This document shows positions 15,771-24,101 of a stretch of DNA of 64,000 bases, in pieces. The stretch covers positions 26,491 to 90,490 of the forward strand of contig NZ_WGNY01000044.1 of NCBI RefSeq assembly GCF_016124325.1. The letters run 5' to 3'. Source of the stretch: Phenylobacterium sp. (GTDB lineage: Bacteria > Pseudomonadota > Alphaproteobacteria > Caulobacterales > Caulobacteraceae). The notes below the pieces were generated by a model. The model ran no database searches, was not told where the DNA came from, and saw only the letters and a list, made by a program, of their open reading frames with translations. The translations under genes were made by a program, and so were the position numbers. Each line of letters begins with the position of its first letter. Position 1 is the first letter of the stretch.

Positions 15771-15893
15771 TCGTCCCGGCGAAGGCCGGGACCCAGATCG
15801 CCGCTCGCCGAGGCGGGCCGGACCGGCTCCGAGCTCATCGCGTCCACCTCTGCATATTTCCATCTGGATCCCGGCGTTCGCCGGGATAAGCGG
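15771..15893. repeat. REPIN-like inverted repeat pair, copy 1
   Basis: Two palindromic units in opposite orientation: TCCCGGCGAAGGCCGGGA with CCCAGAT at the left, and ATCTGGATCCCGG...CCGGGATAAGCGG at the right, separated by about 60 bp. The same arrangement recurs at 22597-22721 and 32594-32719. It lies between the acetyltransferase start and the phosphoribosyltransferase stop. Confidence 0.8.
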
Positions 15894-15902
15894 AGCGAAA
15901 TC

Positions 15903-16430
15903 CTAGTCCATCGCCCCGACGTGCGGCAGGCCGCGCATCTTGCCGGCCACGTCCATGCCGTAGCCCACGAGGAAGCGGGCCGGCGCCTCCCAGGCCACGA
16001 AGTCGGGCTCGATGGCGCGCTGGGTGGGCCAGGGCTTGCGGGCGAAGACCGCGGTCATCACCTCGCCGGCGCCGGAGTCGCGCACCAGGCGGTAGGCCTC
16101 CGACAGCGACAGGCCGGTGTCGAAGACGTCGTCCACCACCAGCGCCTTGCGGCCGGAGATCGGGCGCTGGAGGTCGGCGCGCACCTCGCAGCGGCCCGAC
16201 GACTTGCGCTCGTCCTTGTAGGAGGCCAGCCACAGGGCGTCGAAGCCCACCATCCGGCCGCGGCGGGCGAGCGCGCGGGTGAGGTCGGCGGCGAACCACA
16301 GCCCGCCGGTCAGCAGGCAGACCACCACCGTCTCGTCGTCGATGCGCGGGGCGATCCGCTCGGCGAGCGCGTCGACGCGGCTGGCCACCTCGGCCTCGGA
16401 GATCAGGACGGCGGGTTCGGTCTCACTCAT
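15903..16430 (-). CDS. hpt: Hypoxanthine-guanine-type phosphoribosyltransferase
   Basis: A 175-residue protein from ATG 16430; a TTG further upstream is less likely. The start overlaps the end of the zinc-ribbon gene by eight bases. The type I PRPP-binding motif is ALVVDDVFDTGLSL. VVCLLTGGLWFAADLTRAL forms the early loop, and VAWEAPARFLVGYGMD matches the C-terminal hood of hypoxanthine/guanine phosphoribosyltransferases. Predicted reaction: PRPP plus a purine base gives the nucleotide, in purine salvage. Exact base specificity cannot be read here. Confidence 0.85.
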   Translation of the reverse strand: MSETEPAVLISEAEVASRVDALAERIAPRIDDETVVVCLLTGGLWFAADLTRALARRGRMVGFDALWLASYKDERKSSGRCEVRADLQRPISGRKALVVDDVFDTGLSLSEAYRLVRDSGAGEVMTAVFARKPWPTQRAIEPDFVAWEAPARFLVGYGMDVAGKMRGLPHVGAMD

Positions 16431-17301
16431 GGGGCGCGGCGTGGCTTTCAAGGGCGTCGGGCGAGCCGGCCGGCACGGGCTGGGCCTCGGCGGGTTCGGC
16501 GGCGGGATGGTCCGGAGCGGCGTGGTCGGGGGCGGCGTGGTCGGACGCCGTGGGCTTGGGCGCGGCGTGGCCCGCCTCGACGGCGTGGGCGGCGACGGTC
16601 TGCTTGGCGCCGGCCTCGAAGCCGATCTCCAGCTCGCGCGCGGTCGACGGCGGGTCGGGCAGGCTGACGGCGAAGTAGCGGCGGGCGCCGCCGGGCGCCA
16701 CCTTCGGGTCGAGCGGATCGACCACCTTGGTGAAGACCGTCTTGCCGTTGCGGTCCAGCAGGCTGATGCGGATGGCCGGGACCTCGGCGGCCGCCTCGCG
16801 GGTGTTGCGCACCGCGCCGGTCACCGACAGCACCGGCCGGCCCGCCTCGAAGGTCGGCGTCGACTTCACGCCCTCGATGACGAGGCCCAGGTCGCTGACC
16901 GGCAGGCCAATGGCGGCGAACACGCCCGCCGCGCCGGGAACCGCCATCGCCACCTGCTCGCGCAGGGCGATGGCCGCGCCCAGGCCGACGATGGCCGCCG
17001 CGCCGACCGCCGCGCCCACGATGAGGCCGGTGCGGCGCGGCTTGGGCGGGGGCGCCGGCCGCGGCGGCTTCACCGGCGCGACGACCTCGACGTCCTCGGC
17101 GGCCGCCGGCTCGGTCGGCGGTCCCTCGACGACGATCTCGTCGTCGGCCTCGCTCGGTTCGAGCTCCCGCTCGACCTCGCCGTCGGGCATGGCGCGCCAC
17201 CGCGCCCCGCAGGACGAGCATCGCACCATCCGCCCGCTCGCCGGCACGCGTGCGTCGTCGACGAAATAGCTGGTGGCGCACTCTGGACAGGTCAGTATCA
17301 T
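16423..17301 (-). CDS. MJ0042-type zinc-ribbon membrane protein (DUF3426-like)
   Basis: A 292-residue protein. The N-terminal MILTCPECATSYFVDD with RCSSCG is a two-CxxC zinc ribbon of the MJ0042 family (Cys5, Cys8 and a second pair near 28-31). An acidic then Pro-rich linker (45-88) leads to one transmembrane helix (about 91-111). A periplasmic beta-rich domain of the DUF3426 kind follows (SVTGAVRNTREAAAEVP, SLLDRNGKTVFTK), and the His/Ala/Pro-rich tail contains three near repeats of DHAAP. The function of the family is unknown. It is divergent from ftsE, with 30 bp between starts, and overlaps hpt downstream. Confidence 0.8.
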   Translation of the reverse strand: MILTCPECATSYFVDDARVPASGRMVRCSSCGARWRAMPDGEVERELEPSEADDEIVVEGPPTEPAAAEDVEVVAPVKPPRPAPPPKPRRTGLIVGAAVGAAAIVGLGAAIALREQVAMAVPGAAGVFAAIGLPVSDLGLVIEGVKSTPTFEAGRPVLSVTGAVRNTREAAAEVPAIRISLLDRNGKTVFTKVVDPLDPKVAPGGARRYFAVSLPDPPSTARELEIGFEAGAKQTVAAHAVEAGHAAPKPTASDHAAPDHAAPDHPAAEPAEAQPVPAGSPDALESHAAPHE

Positions 17302-17331
17302 GTCGCGCGAATCGGACGCTCCAGCACCCTC

Positions 17332-18084
17332 ATGTCGAGGTCGCCGATTTCGGCCCACATGTCCAGAAACGCCGCCAACGCCGCCGATGAGACATCGGCC
17401 GACGAAATCCTCCGTTTCTCGGGAGTCTCGATGCGGTACGGCCGCGGTCCCGAGGTGCTCAGCGACATCTCGCTCAGCCTGCCGCGCGGTTCGTTCCACT
17501 TCGTCACCGGCTCGTCGGGCGCGGGCAAGAGCTCGCTGCTCAAGCTGATCTACCTGGCGGCGCGGCCGTCGTCGGGCGGCGTGCGGCTGTTCGGCCAGGA
17601 CGTGACCTCGATGCCGGCCAGCGACCTGCCGCACATCCGCCGCCGCATCGGCGTGGTGTTCCAGGATCTCCTGCTGCTCGACCATCTCTCGGCGTTCGAC
17701 AACACCGCCCTGCCCCTGCGCATCGCCGGCCACAAGGCCTCGGAATATCGCAACGACGTGGCCGAGCTCCTGGCCTGGGTGGGCCTGGGCGGCCGCATGC
17801 AGGCGCTGCCGCCCACCCTGGCGGGCGGCGAGAAGCAGCGGCTGGCCATCGCCCGCGCCGTGGTCAACCGGCCCGAGATCCTGCTGGCCGACGAGCCCAC
17901 CGGCAACGTCGACCACGACATGTCGATGCGCATCTACCGCCTGTTCGTCGAGCTGAACCGGCTGGGCACGACGGTGATCATCGCCACCCACGACCAGGAC
18001 CTCGTCGCCCGCTCGGGCCGCCCGGTGCTGCACCTCGACAAGGGCCGGCTGAAGCCGGTCGCGCCCAAGGCGCCGGCGGCATGA
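17332..18084 (+). CDS. ftsE: Cell-division ABC ATPase FtsE
   Basis: About 250 residues from ATG 17332; ATG 17359 is an alternative, and neither has a strong ribosome-binding site. The ATPase motifs are Walker A GSSGAGKSS, a Q-loop in VVFQDLLLL, the signature LAGGEKQRLAIARA (Ala replaces the usual Ser), Walker B ILLADEPTGNVD and the H-loop ATHDQDL. It overlaps ftsX by ATGA (18081-18084). FtsE with FtsX forms the type VII ABC complex that controls peptidoglycan hydrolases at the division site. Confidence 0.93.
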   Translation: MSRSPISAHMSRNAANAADETSADEILRFSGVSMRYGRGPEVLSDISLSLPRGSFHFVTGSSGAGKSSLLKLIYLAARPSSGGVRLFGQDVTSMPASDLPHIRRRIGVVFQDLLLLDHLSAFDNTALPLRIAGHKASEYRNDVAELLAWVGLGGRMQALPPTLAGGEKQRLAIARAVVNRPEILLADEPTGNVDHDMSMRIYRLFVELNRLGTTVIIATHDQDLVARSGRPVLHLDKGRLKPVAPKAPAA

Positions 18085-18971
18085 GCGAGAGCTTCGATCC
18101 CGCCCGCTGGCGGCCGGCGCCCTTCCTGCCGCAGGACGACGCCCGCGACCCGGCGCTGCTGTTCGTGGTGGCGGTGCTCTGCTTCCTGGCCTGCCTGGCG
18201 GCCCTGGGCGCCCTGGCCGGCGACCGCGCCGCCCACGGCTGGTCGGGCCAGCTGCTGGGCGAGGCCACCGTCATCGTCCGCCCCCGCGGCGGCGAGACGC
18301 CCGACGCCGCCGCCGCCCGCGCGGCCGAGGCCCTGGCCGCCGTGCCCGGCGTCAGCGAGGCCCGCGCCCTCGAACGCGAGAAGGCCTACGACCTCATCCG
18401 TCCCTGGCTGGGCGACGTCAGCGACCTGGAGGACCTGCCGGTGCCGCGGCTGGTCTCGGTCAGCCTCGACGCGAAGGCGCCCGCCACCGCCGCCCAGCTC
18501 GACAAGGCGCTGAAGGGCCAGGGCCTGGACGCCGTGGTCGACGACCACACCCGCTGGATCAAGGACATCCGTCGCGCCGCTGACGTGGTCCGGGCCACCG
18601 CCGCGGTGGTGTTCCTGCTGGTCGCCGCGGCGGCCGGGGCGGTGGTCGCCTTCGCCACCCGGGCCGGGCTGGCGGCGCGCCGCGACGTCGTGGAGGTGCT
18701 GCATCTCACCGGCGCCGAGGACGGCCAGATCGCCGGCCTCTTCGAGCTGCGCTTCGCCCGGATCGCCGCCGTCGCGGGCGGCATCGGAGCCCTGGGCGCG
18801 GCCGGGCTGGGCGCGCTCCTGCGGCTCATCGGCGGCGGCCAGGGCGTCACGCCGGCCCTGCCGGTCGCGTGGCTGGACCTGCTGGTCGTCCTGCCCTGCC
18901 CGCTGCTGGCCGCGCTGGTGGCGGCGGTCGCCGCGCGCCTCACCGCCCGGCGGCTGATAAAAGGGCTCTGA
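18081..18971 (+). CDS. ftsX: Cell-division membrane protein FtsX
   Basis: A 296-residue protein with four transmembrane helices: one near 25-45 and three in the C-terminal half (about 170-195, 220-245 and 265-288). A periplasmic domain follows TM1 (GEATVIVRPRGGETPDAAAARAAEAL...). This is the FtsX layout; the C-terminal FtsX domain includes ARRDVVEVLHLTGAEDGQIAGLFE. It is coupled to ftsE by ATGA and its stop shares one base with the start of the DUF218 gene. It partners FtsE. Confidence 0.92.
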   Translation: MSESFDPARWRPAPFLPQDDARDPALLFVVAVLCFLACLAALGALAGDRAAHGWSGQLLGEATVIVRPRGGETPDAAAARAAEALAAVPGVSEARALEREKAYDLIRPWLGDVSDLEDLPVPRLVSVSLDAKAPATAAQLDKALKGQGLDAVVDDHTRWIKDIRRAADVVRATAAVVFLLVAAAAGAVVAFATRAGLAARRDVVEVLHLTGAEDGQIAGLFELRFARIAAVAGGIGALGAAGLGALLRLIGGGQGVTPALPVAWLDLLVVLPCPLLAALVAAVAARLTARRLIKGL

Positions 18972-19600
18972 TGAAGTCGGTCGCCGCCTTCCTGGTGCTG
19001 GCGCTGATCTGGTTCTGCGGGCTCCTGGCCTTCGCGGGCCGGGTCCAGCACTCCACCCCCGCGCCGCAGCCCGAGCGGGCCGACGGGATCGTGGCCCTGA
19101 CCGGCGCCAACTCCAACCAGCGCCTCGCCGCGGCCATGGGCCTGCTGGAGGACGGCTACGGCAAGCGCGTCCTGGTTTCGGGCGTCAACCGCAAGGCCAG
19201 CCGCGAGGACGTGCGCAACGTCTCGCGCGCCGTGCGCCGGCTCTACGACTGCTGCGTCGACCTGGGCTTCACCGCCGCCGACACCGTCGGCAACGCCCGC
19301 GAGACCGCCGACTGGGCGCAGGCGATGCGCTATCGCCGCCTGATCGTGGTGACCGCCGACTACCACATGCCGCGCGCCATGCTGGAGCTGAAGGCCGTCC
19401 TGCGCGGGACGGACGTGGAGTTGCAGACCTTCCCGGTCCGCACCCAGGCGCTCCAGGCCCGCGACTGGTGGCGCAAGCCCGCCGCGGCCCGGTTGATGGT
19501 CGTGGAATATTCCAAGTATCTGGCGATCCTCGGCCGCGACGCGGTTCTGGGGCTCGGTCCCCGGGAGGCCCCGGCGGCGCAGAAGAAGGACGGTCCGTGA
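18971..19600 (+). CDS. YdcF/ElyC-like DUF218 membrane protein
   Basis: A 209-residue protein with an N-terminal signal anchor (SVAAFLVLALIWFCGLLAFAG), then a DUF218 domain with the motifs ERADGIVALTGANSNQRL, GNARETADWA and VVTADYHMPRAMLEL. E. coli relatives such as ElyC and SanA affect envelope and peptidoglycan precursor homeostasis. The gene shares one base with the ftsX stop and overlaps plsC by GTGA, placing it in an ftsEX-plsC envelope operon. The biochemical activity of the family is not settled. Confidence 0.87.
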   Translation: MKSVAAFLVLALIWFCGLLAFAGRVQHSTPAPQPERADGIVALTGANSNQRLAAAMGLLEDGYGKRVLVSGVNRKASREDVRNVSRAVRRLYDCCVDLGFTAADTVGNARETADWAQAMRYRRLIVVTADYHMPRAMLELKAVLRGTDVELQTFPVRTQALQARDWWRKPAAARLMVVEYSKYLAILGRDAVLGLGPREAPAAQKKDGP

Positions 19601-20301
19601 CCACGCTCCGCTCGCTCGTCTTCCTGCTGGCTTTCTCGATCTGGTCGGCCGGGCTGGCGATCCTCTGCACGCCGATCCTGCTGGGGCCGTCGAACTGGAC
19701 CCTGGCCCTGTTCCACTTCTGGGGCCGCGGCATCGTGGTGCTGCTGCGCATCGCCGGCATCCGCGTGGAGATCCGCGGCCGCGAGCATATCCCGCAGGGC
19801 GCCGCCCTGGTGGCCGCCAAGCACCTGTGCATGTTCGACGTCTTCGCCCAGTTCACCTGGCTTCCGGGCTCGGTGTTCGTGATGAAGAAGGAGCTGAACC
19901 TGATCCCCTGGTTCGGCTGGTACGCGGCCAAGGTGGGCACCATCGACATCGACCGCGGCGGCCATTCGTCGGCGCTGAAGGCCATGGTGCGCCGGGCCAA
20001 GGCGCTGTTCGCCAGGGGCCGCCAGGTGGTGATCTTCCCTGAGGGCCATCGCGGCGTGCCCGGTCAGGCCGGCGATTACAAGCCGGGGGTGGCGGCGCTC
20101 TACCGCGAGCTGGAGGTGCCCGTGTATCCCGTGGCCACCAACTCCGGCGTCCACTGGTCGGCGAAGGGCATCAGCCTGAAGCCCGGGACCATCGTCTACG
20201 AATACCTGGAGCCGATCCCGCCGGGCCTGAAGCGCGCCGAGTTCATGCGCCTGTTGCAGGAACGCATCGAGACGGCGTCGAACGCGCTGCTAAAGACCTA
20301 G
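19597..20301 (+). CDS. plsC: 1-acyl-sn-glycerol-3-phosphate acyltransferase
   Basis: A 234-residue protein from GTG 19597, in a GTGA overlap with the upstream gene. An N-terminal membrane helix (about 5-27) precedes the PlsC acyltransferase motifs: the H-x4-D block appears as KHLCMFD, and the glycerol-phosphate block as FPEGHRG, where His replaces the more usual Thr. PVYPVATNSG corresponds to block IV. Predicted reaction: acyl transfer to lysophosphatidic acid to give phosphatidic acid at the inner membrane. The last four bases overlap the convergent chaC gene. Confidence 0.9.
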   Translation: MTTLRSLVFLLAFSIWSAGLAILCTPILLGPSNWTLALFHFWGRGIVVLLRIAGIRVEIRGREHIPQGAALVAAKHLCMFDVFAQFTWLPGSVFVMKKELNLIPWFGWYAAKVGTIDIDRGGHSSALKAMVRRAKALFARGRQVVIFPEGHRGVPGQAGDYKPGVAALYRELEVPVYPVATNSGVHWSAKGISLKPGTIVYEYLEPIPPGLKRAEFMRLLQERIETASNALLKT

Positions 20302-20852
20302 CCCGCCAACTCCCGCGCCTCGACCATCACCAGCAAGCGCTCCATGGCCGCGTCGCGCACCCCCATCTCGCGCAGGTGCTCCACGAGGTCGCGCAGGTAG
20401 TCGATGTTGGGCCCCGACAGGCCCCGCGCGCCGGCGATCAGCTCGGCCTGCCGCTCCAGGCTGAGCGCGCCCGCCCACTGGGCGTGCATGACGTCGGAGA
20501 GGAAGCACAGCGTCTCCACCCGGCGACCGTCGTCCAGGCGCACGTTGCGGCGCGCCTCGATGTAGGTCTCGGTCGGCTGCTCGCGCTCCATGAGGTAGGC
20601 GTAGACCTCTGGCCAATCGGCCTCGGCCACACGATAGGCGGCGCCACGGCAGGCCCCGCCGGGCGCGAGGCCCAGCACCAGGCCGGGCCGCTCGTAGGTG
20701 CCGCGATGATGGACCGAATAGATGCAGAAGGCGCGGCGGCGACCGTGTAGGGTGGCGCCCCTTCGCTCGGCGAACGGAAAGCCCGGACGCCACATCAGCG
20801 ACCCGTAGCCGAACACCCAACGCTCCGACGCCATACCGCCCTGTCCCGACAC
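20298..20852 (-). CDS. ChaC-like gamma-glutamylcyclotransferase
   Basis: A 184-residue protein with the family signature VFGYGSLMWRPGF near the N-terminus, HHRGTYERPGLVLGLAPGGACRGAAYRV, and the segment carrying the likely catalytic Glu (YLMEREQPTETYIE). ChaC enzymes cleave glutathione to 5-oxoproline and Cys-Gly. It lies between plsC (convergent, 4-bp overlap) and the divergent DUF2125 gene (2 bp between starts). ATG 20852 is used; the internal ATG at residue 7 is also plausible. Confidence 0.88.
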   Translation of the reverse strand: MSGQGGMASERWVFGYGSLMWRPGFPFAERRGATLHGRRRAFCIYSVHHRGTYERPGLVLGLAPGGACRGAAYRVAEADWPEVYAYLMEREQPTETYIEARRNVRLDDGRRVETLCFLSDVMHAQWAGALSLERQAELIAGARGLSGPNIDYLRDLVEHLREMGVRDAAMERLLVMVEARELAG

Positions 20853-20854
20853 GC

Positions 20855-21916
20855 GTGATCCGAATGTCTGTGCCCGATCCCTCCCCGCGCCGCAAACCCA
20901 GCCGGCTGGTCCCCATCCTGGTGCTGGCCGTGCTCGCCATCATCGTCGCCGGCTGGAGCGCGACATGGCTGTGGATGCGCGGCCAGCTTGAGACCCGGCT
21001 CGACGCCGGCGTCTCGGCCCTCCGGCGCGCCGGCTACGAGGTCTCGTGGCGCGAGCGGGAGATCGGCGGCTATCCCTTCCGGCTGGACGTGACCCTGACC
21101 GAGGCGGCGGTCCGGGATCGGTCGGGTTGGGCGCTGGAGACGCCGCGCCTCGAGGCCGAGGCCCAGGCCTATGCGCCTATCGTCTGGGTGCTGGTCGCGC
21201 CCGACGGGCTGAGCTTCGTGCGGCCCCGCGGCGGCCCTGTGCGGGTCACCGGCCAGTCGCTACGCGCAAGCCTGAGCCACTTCGACAACACCCCGCCCAA
21301 CATCTCCGTCGAGCTGATCGAGCCGGTGTTCAAGCCGGCCGCCGGCGCCGAGCCCTTCGGCCTGGCCTCGGCCAAGCAGGTCGAGTTCCACCTGCGCCAG
21401 GCGCCGGCCGAGGTGGGCGACGAGGGCGGCCTGTGGGTCTCGGTCAAGGAGGGCAAGGCCCAGTTGCCGGGCCTGCTGGGCCGGATCGCGGGCGATAAGC
21501 CGGTCTCGCTTGAATGGGACGCCCGGCTTTCCAAGATCAGCGCCTTCCACGGCGCGACTTGGGCCGAGGCCGTACGGCGCTGGATCGCGGCCGGCGGGCG
21601 GATCAACGTGAAGCGCGCGGGCCTGACCGCCGGCGACGCCCTCATCGGCGCCGAGGCGGGAAGCCTGAGCGTCGGCTCCGACGGCCGCCTGCGCGGGTCG
21701 CTGGAGGTGTCGCTGCGCCAGGCCCCCCGGGCGCTCTCGGCCATGAGCGCCACCGGCGCGGTCAGCGAGACCCAGGCGGCGGCGGCGAAGGCCGTCGTGG
21801 AGGCCCGCGCCGGTTCAGGCGACGTCGCCCGGGCCAACCTCGACTTCCAGGCCGGGCAGACCACTCTGGGCCCCGTGGCCCTGGCGCCCGCGCCGAAGGT
21901 GTACGAACCGCGCTAA
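20855..21916 (+). CDS. DUF2125 protein, membrane-anchored
   Basis: A 353-residue protein with a short cytoplasmic N-terminus, one transmembrane anchor (about 19-42, LVPILVLAVLAIIVAGW) and a large periplasmic beta-rich domain of the alphaproteobacterial DUF2125 family (SWREREIGGYPFRLDVTLTE, SVKEGKAQLPGLLGRIAGD). The pattern of amphipathic strands recalls AsmA-like or lipid-shuttling envelope proteins, but no activity is established. Its start lies three bases from the chaC start on the other strand, so the two share a compact divergent promoter. Confidence 0.8.
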   Translation: MIRMSVPDPSPRRKPSRLVPILVLAVLAIIVAGWSATWLWMRGQLETRLDAGVSALRRAGYEVSWREREIGGYPFRLDVTLTEAAVRDRSGWALETPRLEAEAQAYAPIVWVLVAPDGLSFVRPRGGPVRVTGQSLRASLSHFDNTPPNISVELIEPVFKPAAGAEPFGLASAKQVEFHLRQAPAEVGDEGGLWVSVKEGKAQLPGLLGRIAGDKPVSLEWDARLSKISAFHGATWAEAVRRWIAAGGRINVKRAGLTAGDALIGAEAGSLSVGSDGRLRGSLEVSLRQAPRALSAMSATGAVSETQAAAAKAVVEARAGSGDVARANLDFQAGQTTLGPVALAPAPKVYEPR

Positions 21917-21934
21917 CCGGCCCATGGTGAAGCC

Positions 21935-22555
21935 ATGGCCTCGTTCTACGACCGACACATCCTGCCCCGCCTCCTCAAGTGCGCCTGCTCGGCGCCGGGG
22001 ATCACCGAACAGCGCGCCAAGGTCGTGCCCAACGCCGAGGGCCGGGTGCTGGAACTGGGCATCGGCATGGGCCTGAACCTGGCGTTCTACGACGCCTCCA
22101 AGGTCGAGAGCGTCACGGGCGTCGATCCCACGCCTGAGCTGCGCGCCATCGCCGAAGCGGCGCCGCGCGACCCCGGGCTGTCGGTGAAGGTGGAGGACGG
22201 GACCGCCGAGGCCCTGCCCTTCGACGACAAGAGCTTCGACTGCGTGGTCTGCACCTTCACGCTCTGCTCGGTGCACACGCCGGCCCAGGCGCTCGCCGAG
22301 GCCCGCCGGGTGCTGAAGCCGGGCGGCCGGTTCCTCTATTGCGAGCACGGTCTTTCGCCCGACGCCGGCGTCGCCAAATGGCAGCGGCGCATCGAGCCGA
22401 TCTGGAAGCGGTTGGCCGGCGGCTGTCACCTGACCCGCCCGGTGACCTCGTCCATCGAGGCCGCGGGCTTCAAGGTGGCCGGCGCCGAGCGCATGTACAT
22501 GCCCAAGGCCCCGCGCATCGCCGGCTGGATGGAGTGGGGCGCGGCGACGACCTAG
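21935..22555 (+). CDS. Class I SAM-dependent methyltransferase
   Basis: A 206-residue protein with the Methyltransf_11 core: motif I VLELGIGMGLNLAFY, an acidic residue closing strand 2 (GVDPTPEL), motif II around KSFDCVVCTFTLCS and motif III RRVLKPGGRFLYCEHGL. The final third (WKRLAGGCHLTRPV) resembles methyltransferases of the UbiE/phospholipid N-methyltransferase group, but the substrate is not readable. It lies 18 bp downstream of the DUF2125 gene. Confidence 0.87.
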   Translation: MASFYDRHILPRLLKCACSAPGITEQRAKVVPNAEGRVLELGIGMGLNLAFYDASKVESVTGVDPTPELRAIAEAAPRDPGLSVKVEDGTAEALPFDDKSFDCVVCTFTLCSVHTPAQALAEARRVLKPGGRFLYCEHGLSPDAGVAKWQRRIEPIWKRLAGGCHLTRPVTSSIEAAGFKVAGAERMYMPKAPRIAGWMEWGAATT

Positions 22556-22596
22556 GCGTCGGGACTCAATTCGAGGACAGCAAGCTCAACTACATC

Positions 22597-22721
22597 CGCT
22601 CATCCCGGCGAAGGCCGGGATCCAGATCTCGAAACGCGGACGCGGATTGGACGGCCTCCGAGCCCCCAGAACCCGCTTCGGAGCCCGCCATCTGGGTCCC
22701 GGCCTTCGCCGGGACGAGCGG
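22597..22721. repeat. REPIN-like inverted repeat pair, copy 2
   Basis: The left unit (CATCCCGGCGAAGGCCGGGA, then TCCAGAT) and right unit (ATCTGGGTCCCGGCCTTCGC, then CGGGACGAGCGG) face each other across about 60 bp. It follows the methyltransferase stop and fills most of the gap before the small gene at 22736. Confidence 0.8.
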
Positions 22722-22735
22722 GACTGAAGACAGAC

Positions 22736-22924
22736 CTAGGCGTTCACCGGCAGGGCGAAGGCCCGGAAGCGGCTGGGCAGGCGCAGCGCGGCGCGGGTTG
22801 CGTCGCGCACGGTGTCGAACCGCTGGGCGCGGTCCGAAAGGTCCGTCCAGTCCACCCGCGCGCCGGGCGCCAGGTACTCCAGCCCGTCGAGCTTGCTGCG
22901 GGCCACGACAACGGAAGACGCCAT
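22736..22924 (-). CDS. Small uncharacterised protein
   Basis: A 62-residue protein from ATG 22924, chosen because GGAGAGAG sits six bases upstream; the frame is open further but without support. The sequence begins MASSVVVARSKLDGLEYL and ends RLPSRFRAFALPVNA. It has no membrane segment, cysteines or recognisable domain. The strong ribosome-binding site and sensible composition support a real gene. It is divergent from the SDR gene. Confidence 0.65.
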   Translation of the reverse strand: MASSVVVARSKLDGLEYLAPGARVDWTDLSDRAQRFDTVRDATRAALRLPSRFRAFALPVNA

Positions 22925-23153
22925 GGGGCTCTCTCCACCGAACGGTGTTCCGATCTGGACCACCTAACGTGTTACGCAACAACTCCCGTGCCAGACGCAT
23001 CCGGTTCGCCCGAGAGGGGTGTTCGCGCCGATCGGCCGATCAAGCCCGCGTGAACGCCGCGGGCGAGGTTGGCGCAGGGTCAGGCCACGCCCGTGCTACA
23101 GCCCCGGCGAACGGCCGCCGTCGCGGGCCGCAGGAACGTTCCGGGAGGACCTC

Positions 23154-23948
23154 ATGAAACTCGACAGCTCCGTCTCCGCCATCGTCACCGGGGGCGCCTC
23201 AGGCCTGGGCAAGGCCACGGTGAAGGCGCTGCGCGACCTGGGCGTGAAGGTGGCCATCTTCGACTTCAACGCCGAGACGGGCGAGGCCGCGGCCAAGGAA
23301 CTGGGCGCCACGTTCTGCCAGGTGAACGTGATGGACGAGGCCTCGGTCGACGCCGGCTTCGAGAAGGCCCGCGCCGCCAACGGCCAGGAGCGCATCCTGG
23401 TCAACTGCGCCGGCGGCGGGCGCGGCGGCAAGACCGTCGGCAAGAACAAGGAGACCGGCGAGGTCGTGCCGTTCAAGGTCTCCGACTTCTCCTATGTGCT
23501 GGAGCTGAACACCGTCGGCACCTTCCGCTGCATCGTGAAGAGCGCGGCGGGCATGATCGCCAACCTCGAGCCCGACGAGACCGGCGACCGCGGCGCCATC
23601 GTCAACACCGGCTCGGTGGCCGCCGAGGAGGGCCAGATCGGCCAGGTGGCCTATTCGGCCGCCAAGGCGGCGATCAAGGGCATGACCCTGGTCATCGCCC
23701 GCGACCTGTCGGGCGACGGCATCCGCATCAACACCATCCTGCCGGGGATCATGGACACGCCGATGCTGGGCGGGCTGAAGACCCGCGCGCCGCAGGTCTA
23801 CGCCGGCCTCGCCGCCTCGGTCACCTTCCCCAAGCGCCTGGGCAACGCCGAGGAATACGCCGATCTGGCCGTCACCATGATCCGCAACGGCTACCTCAAC
23901 GGCGAGACTGTCCGCCTCGACGGCGCGATCCGGATGGCGCCGCGGTAG
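23154..23948 (+). CDS. SDR oxidoreductase, 3-hydroxyacyl-CoA dehydrogenase type 2-like
   Basis: A 264-residue protein with ribosome-binding site GGGAGGAC just upstream. The NAD-binding TGGASGLG motif is near residue 12, an acidic residue after strand 2 (IFDFNAE) favours NAD, and NCAGGGRGG is the NAG-like motif. The catalytic Ser-Tyr-Lys set is in NTGSVAA and VAYSAAKAAIKG. The long insertion after NCAGG (KTVGKNKETGEVVP) and the overall pattern fit the HSD17B10-like 3-hydroxyacyl-CoA dehydrogenases, which suggests fatty or branched acyl-CoA oxidation. Substrate assignment is tentative. Confidence 0.88.
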   Translation: MKLDSSVSAIVTGGASGLGKATVKALRDLGVKVAIFDFNAETGEAAAKELGATFCQVNVMDEASVDAGFEKARAANGQERILVNCAGGGRGGKTVGKNKETGEVVPFKVSDFSYVLELNTVGTFRCIVKSAAGMIANLEPDETGDRGAIVNTGSVAAEEGQIGQVAYSAAKAAIKGMTLVIARDLSGDGIRINTILPGIMDTPMLGGLKTRAPQVYAGLAASVTFPKRLGNAEEYADLAVTMIRNGYLNGETVRLDGAIRMAPR

Positions 23949-23950
23949 GT

Positions 23951-24099
23951 CCGTCATCCCGGACACAGGGCGCGCAGCGCCCGAAGATCCGGGATCCAGC
24001 CGCACAACGGCGACGCTGCGTTGCATCGGCTTCGAGGTTTGAGCTGCCGGGTCCCGGCTCTGCGCGCCCGTCCGGGCGCTCCGGCCGGGATGACGGACG
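23951..24099. repeat. Paired palindromic repeat (GTCATCCCGG type)
   Basis: GTCATCCCGG...GATCCGGGATCC at the left and GGTCCCGG...CCGGGATGAC at the right, in opposite orientation. It fills the convergent gap between the SDR and GST genes and may also help terminate transcription from both sides. Confidence 0.65.
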
Positions 24100-24101
24100 G
24101 C

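Noticed and set aside
22597..22721. Short repeated units that could suggest a CRISPR array
   Set aside because: Only two facing palindromes per site with variable intervals between sites; no regular direct repeats and no cas genes.
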